From Methanobacteriota archaeon (GTDB taxonomy: Archaea; Thermoplasmatota; Thermoplasmata; RBG-16-68-12): 8,810 nucleotides of DNA. Numbering within the stretch: position 1 is the first letter of the stretch; every line of letters starts with the position of its first letter. Below the pieces are notes generated by a model, which saw only the letters and a list, made by a program, of their open reading frames with translations, was not told the origin of the DNA and did not search any database. Location: contig VBMR01000016.1 in NCBI GenBank assembly GCA_005878325.1, positions 1 through 8,810 on the forward strand, given 5' to 3'. A program made the position numbers and the translations under genes. Shown here piece after piece: positions 1 to 6,080 of this stretch.

Positions 1-732
1 GATCCCGATGCGGCCGCCATCGAGAGTGGCCATCGCGATCGTGAAGCCCTTGTGCAATTCTCCCAGAAGATTCTCCTTCGGAATCCGCATGTGATCGAAG
101 CCCAAGGAGACCGTGTCGCTCGCGCGGATTCCCATCTTGTCCTCCTTCTTGAGGACGGAGAACCCGTCCGCGTCGGTCGGGATGATGAACGCGGAAATCT
201 CGTGCTTTTTTTGTCCCGTGCGTGCGTATCCGATCACGACCCTCGCGACGGAGGCATTCGTGGCGAAGGACTTCGTCCCGTTGAGGACCCATTCGTCCCC
301 CTCGAGTTCCGCCGTCGTCCGCATGGCAGCCGCGTCCGATCCGCTTCCGGGTTCCGTGAGCGCATAGGCCCCGATCCATTCGCCGCGGGCCACGGGCACC
401 AGGTACTTGCGCATCTGTTCCTCGTTCCCGAATCGGAGGAGGGGCTCGCACACGAGACCGTTGCACACGGCGGCGATGACGCCGGCGCTCGCGTCGCCCC
501 GCGATAGCTCCTCGATCGTGATCGCGTAGGAGATGCTGTCGAGGCCCGACCCGCCGTACTTCTCCGGGACGAAGACCCCGAAGAGGCCGAGTTCCCCCAT
601 CTTTTTCGCCCACGCATGCGGGAACTCCTGGCTGTCGTCGAAGGCGCGGGAGTGCGGGATGACCTCCTGTTCCACGAAGCCGCGGACCGATCTCCGGGTC
701 ATCTCCTGCGTTTCGGTGAGGGCGAAGTCCAT
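1..732 (-). CDS. Acyl-CoA dehydrogenase (partial, N-terminal 244 residues)
   Basis: Flavin enzyme that introduces the alpha-beta double bond into acyl-CoA thioesters, passing electrons to an ETF; cytoplasmic. The frame stays open from ATG 732 to base 1, giving 244 residues of a protein that is usually about 380. Visible family marks are the N-terminal helical start MDFALTETQE, VPEKYGGSGL (55-64), the FAD-contacting YALTEPGSGSD (123-133), NGTKSFATNA (151-160), and SDTVSLGFDHMRIPKENLLG (205-224) leading into LDGGRIGI at the edge. The catalytic glutamate normally lies near residue 370 and is outside the window, so activity and chain-length class cannot be judged. The ATG is preferred because the conserved helix begins right there and a TATA-like box sits about 30 bases upstream. 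It is divergent from the GNAT gene, 50 bases away. Family assignment is secure; the exact substrate (short-chain, branched-chain or glutaryl type) is open. Confidence 0.95.
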   Translation of the reverse strand, partial: MDFALTETQEMTRRSVRGFVEQEVIPHSRAFDDSQEFPHAWAKKMGELGLFGVFVPEKYGGSGLDSISYAITIEELSRGDASAGVIAAVCNGLVCEPLLRFGNEEQMRKYLVPVARGEWIGAYALTEPGSGSDAAAMRTTAELEGDEWVLNGTKSFATNASVARVVIGYARTGQKKHEISAFIIPTDADGFSVLKKEDKMGIRASDTVSLGFDHMRIPKENLLGELHKGFTIAMATLDGGRIGI

Positions 733-757
733 TGGATTCGTCGAAGGGTCTCCTGCC

Positions 758-767
758 GGATAAATCC
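758..767. promoter_or_regulatory. TATA-like box in the acyl-CoA dehydrogenase/GNAT divergent gap
   Basis: The only AT-rich stretch in the 50-base gap reads GGATAAATCC on plus and GGATTTATCC on minus, so it is nearly self-complementary. Its centre is about 30 bases before the minus-strand ATG at 732, the distance expected for an archaeal TATA box with a leaderless or very short leader. On the plus side it is only about 20 bases before ATG 783. That is too close for a leaderless start there and fits better if the GNAT starts downstream. Position and composition are seen; promoter function is inferred. Confidence 0.4.
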
Positions 768-782
768 GCGGTCCGAACCTTG

Positions 783-1685
783 ATGTTCCTCCGCCCCTTC
801 CGTGGGCCCGTGCCTTTGGTCCTCGAGCCGTTGCAGAGCGCAGAGGCCCACGCCTTCTGGCGGGTCTTCCTCTCCGGGCGAGGTGACTTGCCGACGAAGG
901 ACCTGACGGTCCACCTCGACCGGTTCCTGTCGTTGCCGCCGGAGGAACAGCGGGCGCATTTCGCCGCGAAGAAGGACGGCCGGATCATCGGCACGGTCCG
1001 TCTCGGGTCTGCGGAGATCTCCGGGTTCTCGATGGATCCGCACCACACGGACGACGCGGCCGCGGTGCTGCTCAAGGCCATGGACCTCCTCCGGGCGCGT
1101 GGTGCGACGGGGATCATCGGCCACTTCGAGGACCGGTACGAGACCGCGTTCGCATCCCTTGGGTTCCGCCGCACATTCGCCCGGATGCGGATGGAGGCGC
1201 CGACGAAGCGGTGGCCGCCGCGGGACCTCCTGTTGCAGCCACCGGAGGAGGACGAGGTCCTCGGCCTGACGGCCTTCCTCCAGGACGTGTACGAGGGCCA
1301 CATCGAGCAGCAATACGGCATGCATGTGGGATCGGAAGAGGAGTGGCGGGGCTATGTCACGGGTCTCCTGAAGGGCGATTCGGGACGGTTCATGCCGGAC
1401 GCGTCCTACGTTGTCCTCGAGGCGGACCGCATCGTCGCGGCGATCCTGGTCACGCACTGGATGGGGACTCCCCTCGTCGCGGAACTCGGCGTCGCGAAGG
1501 ACCGTCGCGGACGAGGCTTCGGCCGCGGGCTCGTCGAAGCATCGATGGGCCGGCTCGCGGGCCTCGACGAGCCGCGGATCGGGTTGTACGTCACCCTCGG
1601 AAACGATCCCGCGATCGCACTGTACCGGTCCCTGGGCTTCGACCAAGTCGGTGGGCAATCGGTGACGGCTCGCCTCGAAGCGTGA
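783..1685 (+). CDS. Tandem GNAT-family N-acetyltransferase
   Basis: 300-residue protein built of two GNAT-like halves, an arrangement like mycothiol synthase (MshD) and other double-GNAT proteins. The C-terminal half is a clear acetyl-CoA-binding domain: strand VAELGVAKD (232-240), pyrophosphate loop RGRGFG (242-247), then NDPAIALYRSLGF (274-286), the helix and turn of motif B. The N-terminal half keeps the fold pattern (GRIIGTVRLG 67-76; ETAFASLGFRR 120-130) but has no R-x-x-G-x-G loop, so it is probably catalytically dead. The acceptor substrate cannot be told. ATG 783 is chosen as the first ATG after the divergent gap. An upstream in-frame TTG at 732 would overlap the neighbour's start codon, and GTG 810, giving PLVLEPL as the first strand, is a reasonable alternative. 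No strong Shine-Dalgarno is seen before any of them. It is convergent with the radical SAM gene, with 27 bases between stop codons. Confidence 0.85.
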   Translation: MFLRPFRGPVPLVLEPLQSAEAHAFWRVFLSGRGDLPTKDLTVHLDRFLSLPPEEQRAHFAAKKDGRIIGTVRLGSAEISGFSMDPHHTDDAAAVLLKAMDLLRARGATGIIGHFEDRYETAFASLGFRRTFARMRMEAPTKRWPPRDLLLQPPEEDEVLGLTAFLQDVYEGHIEQQYGMHVGSEEEWRGYVTGLLKGDSGRFMPDASYVVLEADRIVAAILVTHWMGTPLVAELGVAKDRRGRGFGRGLVEASMGRLAGLDEPRIGLYVTLGNDPAIALYRSLGFDQVGGQSVTARLEA

Positions 1686-1703
1686 ACTATTGGCGGAATG
1701 GAT

Positions 1704-1722
1704 CGCGGCCCTTCAGGCCGCG
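1704..1722. terminator. GC-rich stem-loop between converging genes
   Basis: Perfect 7-bp inverted repeat CGCGGCC / GGCCGCG with a 5-base loop, located 18 bases past the GNAT stop. The minus-strand TGA of the radical SAM gene (1713-1715) lies in the loop. No T-run follows on either strand, so it is not a classical intrinsic terminator. It could mark or protect transcript 3' ends from both genes, or be chance in GC-rich DNA. Structure is seen; function is a guess. Confidence 0.3.
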
Positions 1723-3308
1723 GGGAAGCTGACCGTGTGGCCCTCCGCCTGCCGACGGGTCTTCGCGGGGGCACGGATCCGGAATCCCTTGCCGCGGGCG
1801 TAGCGCTCCATGATGCGCAGGATGTACCGGCCCCCGACCTGGGCCGTCAGGACGACCAAGGCCTTCAGGGGCATCGGGAGCTCCGTGAGGCGCCACAGGT
1901 CCGTGTCGATTTCCAGGAGGATGTGCCTCCACGCGCGGTAGGCGACGTTGAATCGGGCCTCGTCGATCATCTTGTCGAGCTCGTAGAACTCTTCCCCGCG
2001 GAGGACGCCGATCGGCACGAAGGTCAAGGGGGCGGTCACGAAATGTCCCTTCGGGATCTGCTCCATCCGATCGATCAGGTCGACCGTCATCCACGCGTCC
2101 TCCGGCGTCTCGCCGGGCAGGCCGAGGATGATCGTGTAGGCCGGGTACCAGTAGTTGCGATTCAGGATCTCCGTGCCCCGCACGACGAGGTCCGGCCATT
2201 CCTCCGCCGTGAAGGGTGCGGCCTTCCGGTGGAGCACCGCCCGGGAGAGCTTGGGACTTCCCGTCTCGATCCCGCTCTGGATGCCGATCCACTTTCGCGG
2301 GCCGCCGCGGACGATCCGGGTGAGGTCCTCGATCATCCCCGGGTTCGACACGGCCGCGCTGACCGTCCCGTGGGTCGGATAACAGTGCGTGACCCCCGGC
2401 TGCTCCATGACGAAGCGGAACAGCTCTTTCACGGCGTCCTCGTTCGGCTCCATCGTCCTCCAGTTTTCGAGTCGGTAGAGGAAGATGTCGTCCGAGTGGA
2501 GTTGGATCGACGACTGGCCGTTCTGGGCGTTCATCGCGACCTCATCGGCGATGTAGTCCAAGGGGAAGTACCGCGGGCGGCGGAGCGTGACTTCGCAGAA
2601 CTCGCAGCCGCGACCGCAGCCGCGCATCACCTCGTTCATCGCGTGCATCGTCGGACCGAGGATCTTCGGGATCTGTTCGACGGAAGGCGCCGTGGCGTTC
2701 GTGAAGCGCATGACGGGTGGGGCGTCGTCGCGGGCCACGCGGTCGAAGATCTCCGGGACCAGGTGGTCCACCTCGCCGTGGACGATGTGATCGATCCCGA
2801 GAGACTGCTGCATCCCCTCGCGGTAATCGAAGTGCCATGCACCCGGTCCGCCGAGGATCACTTTGTACTTGCGGCCCGGCCTCTGGAGCGCATGGGCCAG
2901 TTCCAGGAACTTCGCCTTCGTGTACGGCGTCAGGACACCGCCCATCGTGAAGGACATGCTCACGGGCCCCAATCCCAGGGGGTCCATCGAATGAAGGCCC
3001 ACGACCTCGGTGTCGTCCCCGATGTACTCCTCGATGTTCCGGGGGTCCGCAATCGTGACGGAATCCCGCCCGTGGGCCTGTACGAGCGACGCTTCAATCT
3101 TGCGGAGACCGTACGGCACCCTGATCGGCCGCCCCTCTCCATCGGAGGGCGGGGGATTCGCGAGGATCCGGAACGCGAGGCGGGATTGCCAGTGATCCGT
3201 CGGGATGCAACTGAAGAACGTAGCGAGAGGGACGTTTCGATAGTCCGTCATCAGAGTGTAGTCCGCCGCGAGCACATACTTTGCGATTGCACTCCCTCCC
3301 CGGGGCAA
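1713..3308 (-). CDS. B12-binding-type radical SAM protein, reaction unknown
   Basis: Up to 531 residues. From the TTG at 3308, residues about 75-195 look like a B12-binding-type alpha/beta domain (DTEVVGLHSMDPLGLG 99-114, KVILGGPGAWHF 149-160, HIVHGEVDHLVPEI 174-187). The DxHxxG cobalt-ligand motif is absent, as in many such radical SAM proteins. The radical SAM core follows: the cluster motif C231-x3-C235-x2-C238 in RGCGRGCEFCEV, then GIQSGIETGSPKL (342-354) and IILGLPGETPEDAW (393-406). The C-terminal region (about 445-510) is helical and fits no domain I recognise. Family members do methylation, ring formation or rearrangement chemistry; nothing nearby names a substrate. Start uncertain: TTG 3308 is the outermost canonical start but lacks a Shine-Dalgarno. 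A perfect GGAGG sits 7 bases before an in-frame ATC at 3287 that would give the natural-looking N-terminus (M)AKYVLAADYT; GTG 3275 is another choice. It is convergent with the GNAT gene and divergent from the peroxiredoxin. Confidence 0.88.
   Translation of the reverse strand: MPRGGSAIAKYVLAADYTLMTDYRNVPLATFFSCIPTDHWQSRLAFRILANPPPSDGEGRPIRVPYGLRKIEASLVQAHGRDSVTIADPRNIEEYIGDDTEVVGLHSMDPLGLGPVSMSFTMGGVLTPYTKAKFLELAHALQRPGRKYKVILGGPGAWHFDYREGMQQSLGIDHIVHGEVDHLVPEIFDRVARDDAPPVMRFTNATAPSVEQIPKILGPTMHAMNEVMRGCGRGCEFCEVTLRRPRYFPLDYIADEVAMNAQNGQSSIQLHSDDIFLYRLENWRTMEPNEDAVKELFRFVMEQPGVTHCYPTHGTVSAAVSNPGMIEDLTRIVRGGPRKWIGIQSGIETGSPKLSRAVLHRKAAPFTAEEWPDLVVRGTEILNRNYWYPAYTIILGLPGETPEDAWMTVDLIDRMEQIPKGHFVTAPLTFVPIGVLRGEEFYELDKMIDEARFNVAYRAWRHILLEIDTDLWRLTELPMPLKALVVLTAQVGGRYILRIMERYARGKGFRIRAPAKTRRQAEGHTVSFPAA
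3295..3299 (-). promoter_or_regulatory. Shine-Dalgarno GGAGG pointing at an ATC codon
   Basis: On the minus strand GGGGAGGGAG contains a full anti-16S match, GGAGG. It lies inside the longest reading frame, downstream of TTG 3308, and is followed after 7 bases by ATC (3287-3285). No ATG, GTG or TTG lies at a usable distance in this frame; GTG 3275 is 19 bases away. This is the main evidence that translation begins at or near 3287. Confidence 0.5.
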
Positions 3309-3370
3309 TTGGGCCCGCGCCTGTCATCCCTGCCATCGAGCGCGCGGGGCCGGAATGAACAAGTCCCGTT

Positions 3371-3378
3371 AGATATAG
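3371..3378 (-). promoter_or_regulatory. TATA-like box for the radical SAM gene
   Basis: Reads CTATATCT on the minus strand, the best TATA match in the 160-base divergent gap. Transcription would begin near 3350, leaving a leader of roughly 60 bases before 3287. That is consistent with a gene using a Shine-Dalgarno site rather than leaderless initiation. Confidence 0.45.
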
Positions 3379-3398
3379 GTTCCGACGGCCGGTCGAAC
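3379..3398. other. Imperfect inverted repeat, possible operator
   Basis: GTTC-c-GAC and GTC-GAAC form a 7-bp inverted repeat with one bulged base around a 5-base centre. It lies between the two opposing TATA-like boxes of the radical SAM and peroxiredoxin genes, a place where a regulator could affect both. Another short repeat, CCCC-AAACT-GGGG, follows at 3402-3414. Both may be chance. Confidence 0.2.
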
Positions 3399-3425
3399 CT
3401 TCCCCAAACTGGGGCTCGGCAAAAA

Positions 3426-3433
3426 GATTATCT
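3426..3433 (+). promoter_or_regulatory. TATA-like box for the peroxiredoxin gene
   Basis: GATTATCT preceded by an A-run (AAAAA at 3421-3425). It is centred about 40 bases before ATG 3469, so transcription near 3455 would give a leader of about 14 bases. Assigned by position and composition only. Confidence 0.4.
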
Positions 3434-3468
3434 CCCCGGTGCTTTCGGACCTATCCGCAGGGCTTCCG

Positions 3469-3945
3469 ATGGTCGAATTGGACCAACAAGCGCCCGACTT
3501 CACGATGCTGAGCGACGAGGCGAAGCCCGTGACCTTGTCGAAGGAATTGGGGCAAGGTCCCGTGATTTTGTCCTTCTACGTGTTCGACTTTACACCCACG
3601 TGCCAGGGACAGTTGTGCGCGCTGCGGGACTCCCTCGGCGACTTGCAGGCGATCGGGGCGAAGGTGTTCGGCATCAGCACGGACAGCCACCACAGCCATC
3701 GGATCTTCAAGGAGCAGAACCGGATCAACTACCCTCTCTTGAGCGACTGGAACCGGACCGTGAGCCAAGCGTATGGCGTGCAATACGACCGCTTCGGTTC
3801 CTTCGGCTTGCGGGGTGTCGCGAAACGTTCCGTGTTCATCCTGGATCGCTCCGGCCTCGTCCGGTACAAGTGGGTCACCGAGGACCCCAAGGTGCCGCCG
3901 GACCACGCGAGAGTCCTCGCGGAAGTCAAGAAACTGGCGCGCTGA
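3469..3945 (+). CDS. Peroxiredoxin, PrxQ/BCP (AhpC-TSA) family
   Basis: 158-residue thiol peroxidase that reduces H2O2 and organic hydroperoxides in the cytosol using a thioredoxin-like donor. The thioredoxin-fold start QAPDFTML is followed by the active site FTPTCQGQLCALRD (41-54). Peroxidatic Cys45 and a second Cys50 are spaced C-x4-C, the arrangement of PrxQ/BCP enzymes that form an intramolecular disulfide in helix alpha2. The likely catalytic Arg is R120 in KRSVFILD. Length is typical. Oddity: the first proline of the usual PxxxTxxC signature is Val38 here (YVFDFTPTC). ATG 3469 is chosen because MVELDQQAPDF is the usual short N-terminus; an in-frame GTG at 3439 would add ten unconserved residues and sit in the promoter zone. 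The stop overlaps the end of the convergent thrC gene by 20 bases. Confidence 0.92.
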   Translation: MVELDQQAPDFTMLSDEAKPVTLSKELGQGPVILSFYVFDFTPTCQGQLCALRDSLGDLQAIGAKVFGISTDSHHSHRIFKEQNRINYPLLSDWNRTVSQAYGVQYDRFGSFGLRGVAKRSVFILDRSGLVRYKWVTEDPKVPPDHARVLAEVKKLAR

Positions 3946-5143
3946 AGCCGAGCGACGCGCGGGCCTCGTCCGCATCGCGGATCATCGGTGCGGCGGCCGG
4001 TGGTCGATCGGATCCGCGGGCGCAACCCGTGTTCACGAGGACGACCCGGTCTTCCGGGGTGATGACGCCCTCGTCGAAGAGACGTCGGAGTCCTGCAAAG
4101 GTCGCCGCGCCTTCAAGGCACGCGCTGATCCCTTCGAAGACCGCGAGGTTCTGGGCGGAGACGCGCATCGCATCATCCGACACCGCGACCGCCGCGCCGC
4201 GGGTCTCCCGGATCGCCCTCAGCACGATGCGGTCCGCGAGCGTCGTGGCGACCCGAAGGCCGGCCGCCGCCGTCTGCGGATTCGGCCAAGGTTCGATGTG
4301 CTCCTTTCCCTCCTTCCAGGCCCTCACGAGGGGCGCGCAACCGTCCGCCTGGATGACCCCGAAGCGGGGCCACGGCGCGTCGGCCCACCCCAGGTCCCGA
4401 AGTTCGTGGAGGGCCTTCCACATCCCGACGACGCCGGTCCCGCCTCCCGTCGGGAACAGGATCCAATCCGGGAAGCCGTTCAACGCCTCCCAGATCTCGA
4501 AGAGCATCGTCTTCTTGCCCTCGACGCGGTACGGCTCTCGCAACGTCGCGAGGTTGAAGGAACCGGATGACCGCGCGAGCTCCTGAGCGATGCGCCCCGC
4601 GTCGACGATGTCCCCGTCGACGTGGAGGAGGTGGGCGCCGAAGCCGGTCGTCTCCCGCGCCGCGTCCTCCGGACCGTCCCGCGCCAGGAGGACGGTCGAT
4701 TCGATTCCATACGCGGCCGCGTACGCCGCGAATGCGGCCCCTGCGTTTCCGGCGGTCGGGACGACGAGGTCCTTCGCTCCGAGGGCCTGGGCCATCGGGA
4801 CCGCGACCGCCATGCCGCGCGCCTTGAATGTCCCGGTCGGATTGCGTCCCTCATCCTTCACGTACAGAGCCGCGAGTTTCAGACCTGCCACGCGTCCGCC
4901 GGATCCGAGGCGAGCCAGGCGAATCAACGGGGTCCCGCCCTCGCCGCGGGAGCGAATCTTCGATTCGTCGAGGGGCAGCAACGGCGCGTATCGCCAGAGG
5001 TCATTCCGCGGGAGCAATCGGTCTCTTCCCAACCCGTCCCACTCGTAGCGCGCGAACAGGGGGCCGCCACAATCGCAGGTATTCATCAGCCGGACGTCGT
5101 GTCGTTTCGAGCACGCGGTGCACTCGAGGTACGCGGGCCGCAC
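3926..5143 (-). CDS. thrC: Threonine synthase (PLP fold type II)
   Basis: 405 residues. Threonine synthase converts O-phosphohomoserine to threonine and phosphate. The N-terminus carries a zinc-ribbon pattern, C8-x2-C11 and C23-x-C25 (TCDCGG), common in archaeal and bacterial ThrC. Then GEGGTPLIRL (67-76), the PLP-lysine segment NPTGTFKARG with K107, the substrate loop PTAGNAGAA (129-137), the glycine-rich phosphate-binding loop PTGGGTG, and a C-terminal VNTGCARGSDR. The last motif departs from the usual TG-x-G-x-K ending, so a related activity such as cysteate synthase, which evolved from ThrC, is not excluded. The frame is open far upstream, but that part is antisense to the LarE gene. GTG 5143, just before the zinc ribbon and about 32 bases after a TATA-like box, is the sensible start and implies leaderless translation. 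The C-terminal end overlaps the convergent peroxiredoxin by 20 bases. Confidence 0.9.
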   Translation of the reverse strand: MRPAYLECTACSKRHDVRLMNTCDCGGPLFARYEWDGLGRDRLLPRNDLWRYAPLLPLDESKIRSRGEGGTPLIRLARLGSGGRVAGLKLAALYVKDEGRNPTGTFKARGMAVAVPMAQALGAKDLVVPTAGNAGAAFAAYAAAYGIESTVLLARDGPEDAARETTGFGAHLLHVDGDIVDAGRIAQELARSSGSFNLATLREPYRVEGKKTMLFEIWEALNGFPDWILFPTGGGTGVVGMWKALHELRDLGWADAPWPRFGVIQADGCAPLVRAWKEGKEHIEPWPNPQTAAAGLRVATTLADRIVLRAIRETRGAAVAVSDDAMRVSAQNLAVFEGISACLEGAATFAGLRRLFDEGVITPEDRVVLVNTGCARGSDRPPAAAPMIRDADEARASLGFSAPVS

Positions 5144-5170
5144 GTGTGGGGATAGGGTTTGTCCCGCGAT

Positions 5171-5180
5171 GACTTTATCC
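5171..5180. promoter_or_regulatory. Shared TATA-like box between thrC and larE
   Basis: GACTTTATCC on plus, GGATAAAGTC on minus, is the only AT-rich stretch in the 63-base gap. Its centre is about 32 bases from GTG 5143 (minus) and about 32 bases from ATG 5207 (plus), so it is equidistant from both starts. Both distances fit leaderless or very short-leader archaeal transcripts. Neither start has a Shine-Dalgarno, which agrees. Confidence 0.5.
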
Positions 5181-5206
5181 TCCGAGGGCGTGTCCGATGC
5201 CTGCAC

Positions 5207-6031
5207 ATGGCAGCCATCCCACGCCCGGCGGAGATCCGCGAAGCGTACGGTCGAATGGTTGACGCGATGCACGCCCGCGAGAGAGTCCTCGTCGCGTTCT
5301 CCGGAGGCGTCGACAGCGGCTTGGTCGCACGGATCGCCCACGATGCCCTCGGCGACGATGCGCTCGCGGTCCTGGCGGAAGCGGAATCCCTGTCGCGACG
5401 CGAGTTCGACGAGGCCGTTTCGGAGGCCGCGGAAATCGGGATTCGCCTCCGGACGGTCGCGGTCTCCGAGCTGTCGAACGATCGATACGTCGCGAACCCG
5501 ACGAACCGGTGTTACTTCTGCCGGACGGAGCTCGGTGCCGCCCTGAAGCCGATCGCGGCGGAGACCGGCTCCCGCGCGATCGCGGATGGAGTGAACGTGT
5601 CCGACCTGGGGGATCACCGTCCCGGCATCCAGGCGATGAACGAGGCCGGGTTCTGGCATCCCCTCGTGGAGTTCGGATTCCGAAAAGAGGATGTGCGGGC
5701 CCTCGCTCGGGACCTCGGCCTCAGCTTCCACGCGAAGCCGAGCAACGCCTGCCTGTCCTCTCGAATCGCGTACGGGGAAGTGATCACGGTGGACAAGCTA
5801 CGACGGGTCGAATCGGCCGAGGAAGCCATCCGCGACCTCGGCTTCGCGGTCGTCCTGGTCCGGGCACATGAAGGACTCGCGCGCATCGAGGTTCCGAAGG
5901 ACGACGTTCCTCGGATTGTCGAACCCGCCATGGCGGCGAAGGTCGCGGCGGCCGTCCGGGCCGCGGGCTTCGTCTACGTCACGATCGACCTGCTGGGCTA
6001 CCGCAGCGGGTCCATGAACGAGGGCCTCTGA
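5207..6031 (+). CDS. larE: LarE-like ATP-dependent sulfur transferase
   Basis: 274-residue PP-loop enzyme. LarE adenylates a carboxylate of the pyridinium dicarboxylate mononucleotide and installs sulfur in making the nickel-pincer nucleotide cofactor of lactate racemase and its relatives. Visible: PP-loop SGGVDS (32-37), NPTNRCYFCRTEL (97-109), ADGVNVSDLGDHRPG (126-140), the PSNACLSSRIAYGE segment (178-191), and the C-terminal signature GYRSGSMNEGL. Cys182 matches the sacrificial cysteine of Lactobacillus LarE. Cys102 and Cys105 add a C-x2-C pair, so all three cysteines of the [4Fe-4S]-type LarE, as in Thermotoga, are present. No larB, larC or larA is in the window. ATG 5207 is chosen because it lies about 32 bases after the shared TATA-like box and before the first helix; an in-frame TTG at 5159 lies upstream of that box. 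A stand-alone archaeal LarE may have another substrate; membership in the family is clear. Confidence 0.9.
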   Translation: MAAIPRPAEIREAYGRMVDAMHARERVLVAFSGGVDSGLVARIAHDALGDDALAVLAEAESLSRREFDEAVSEAAEIGIRLRTVAVSELSNDRYVANPTNRCYFCRTELGAALKPIAAETGSRAIADGVNVSDLGDHRPGIQAMNEAGFWHPLVEFGFRKEDVRALARDLGLSFHAKPSNACLSSRIAYGEVITVDKLRRVESAEEAIRDLGFAVVLVRAHEGLARIEVPKDDVPRIVEPAMAAKVAAAVRAAGFVYVTIDLLGYRSGSMNEGL

Positions 6032-6058
6032 CCGGTGCGGATCCCTTGCCGTGAAGTG

Positions 6059-6066
6059 TTAAATAT
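6059..6066 (+). promoter_or_regulatory. TATA box for the iron permease gene
   Basis: TTAAATAT, within GTTAAATATTAC, is the strongest TATA match in the window, 28 bases past the larE stop. Transcription would start near 6089, giving a leader of about 33 bases with a Shine-Dalgarno. This separates the permease from larE despite the shared direction. Confidence 0.55.
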
Positions 6067-6080
6067 TACGCCGTTATCGA

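Noticed and set aside
699..1658. Long minus-strand open frame opposite the GNAT gene
   Set aside because: The GNAT motifs on plus are convincing; the minus translation has no motif and overlaps the acyl-CoA dehydrogenase start.
3094..3336. Small minus-strand frame with ATG 3336 in the radical SAM leader
   Set aside because: It runs out of frame into the radical SAM coding region with no motif or Shine-Dalgarno. An upstream-ORF role is possible but unsupported.
1698..4586. Very long plus-strand open frame (over 900 codons) across the radical SAM, peroxiredoxin and thrC loci
   Set aside because: It is antisense to, or out of frame with, genes that have clear domains. The translation is rich in Arg, Gly and Pro with no recognisable motif, as expected of the shadow frame of GC-rich coding DNA.
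5144..5731. Extension of the threonine synthase frame upstream to give a 601-residue protein
   Set aside because: The extra part lies antisense to the LarE gene, shows no domain, and would place the start beyond the shared promoter; the zinc ribbon begins right after GTG 5143.
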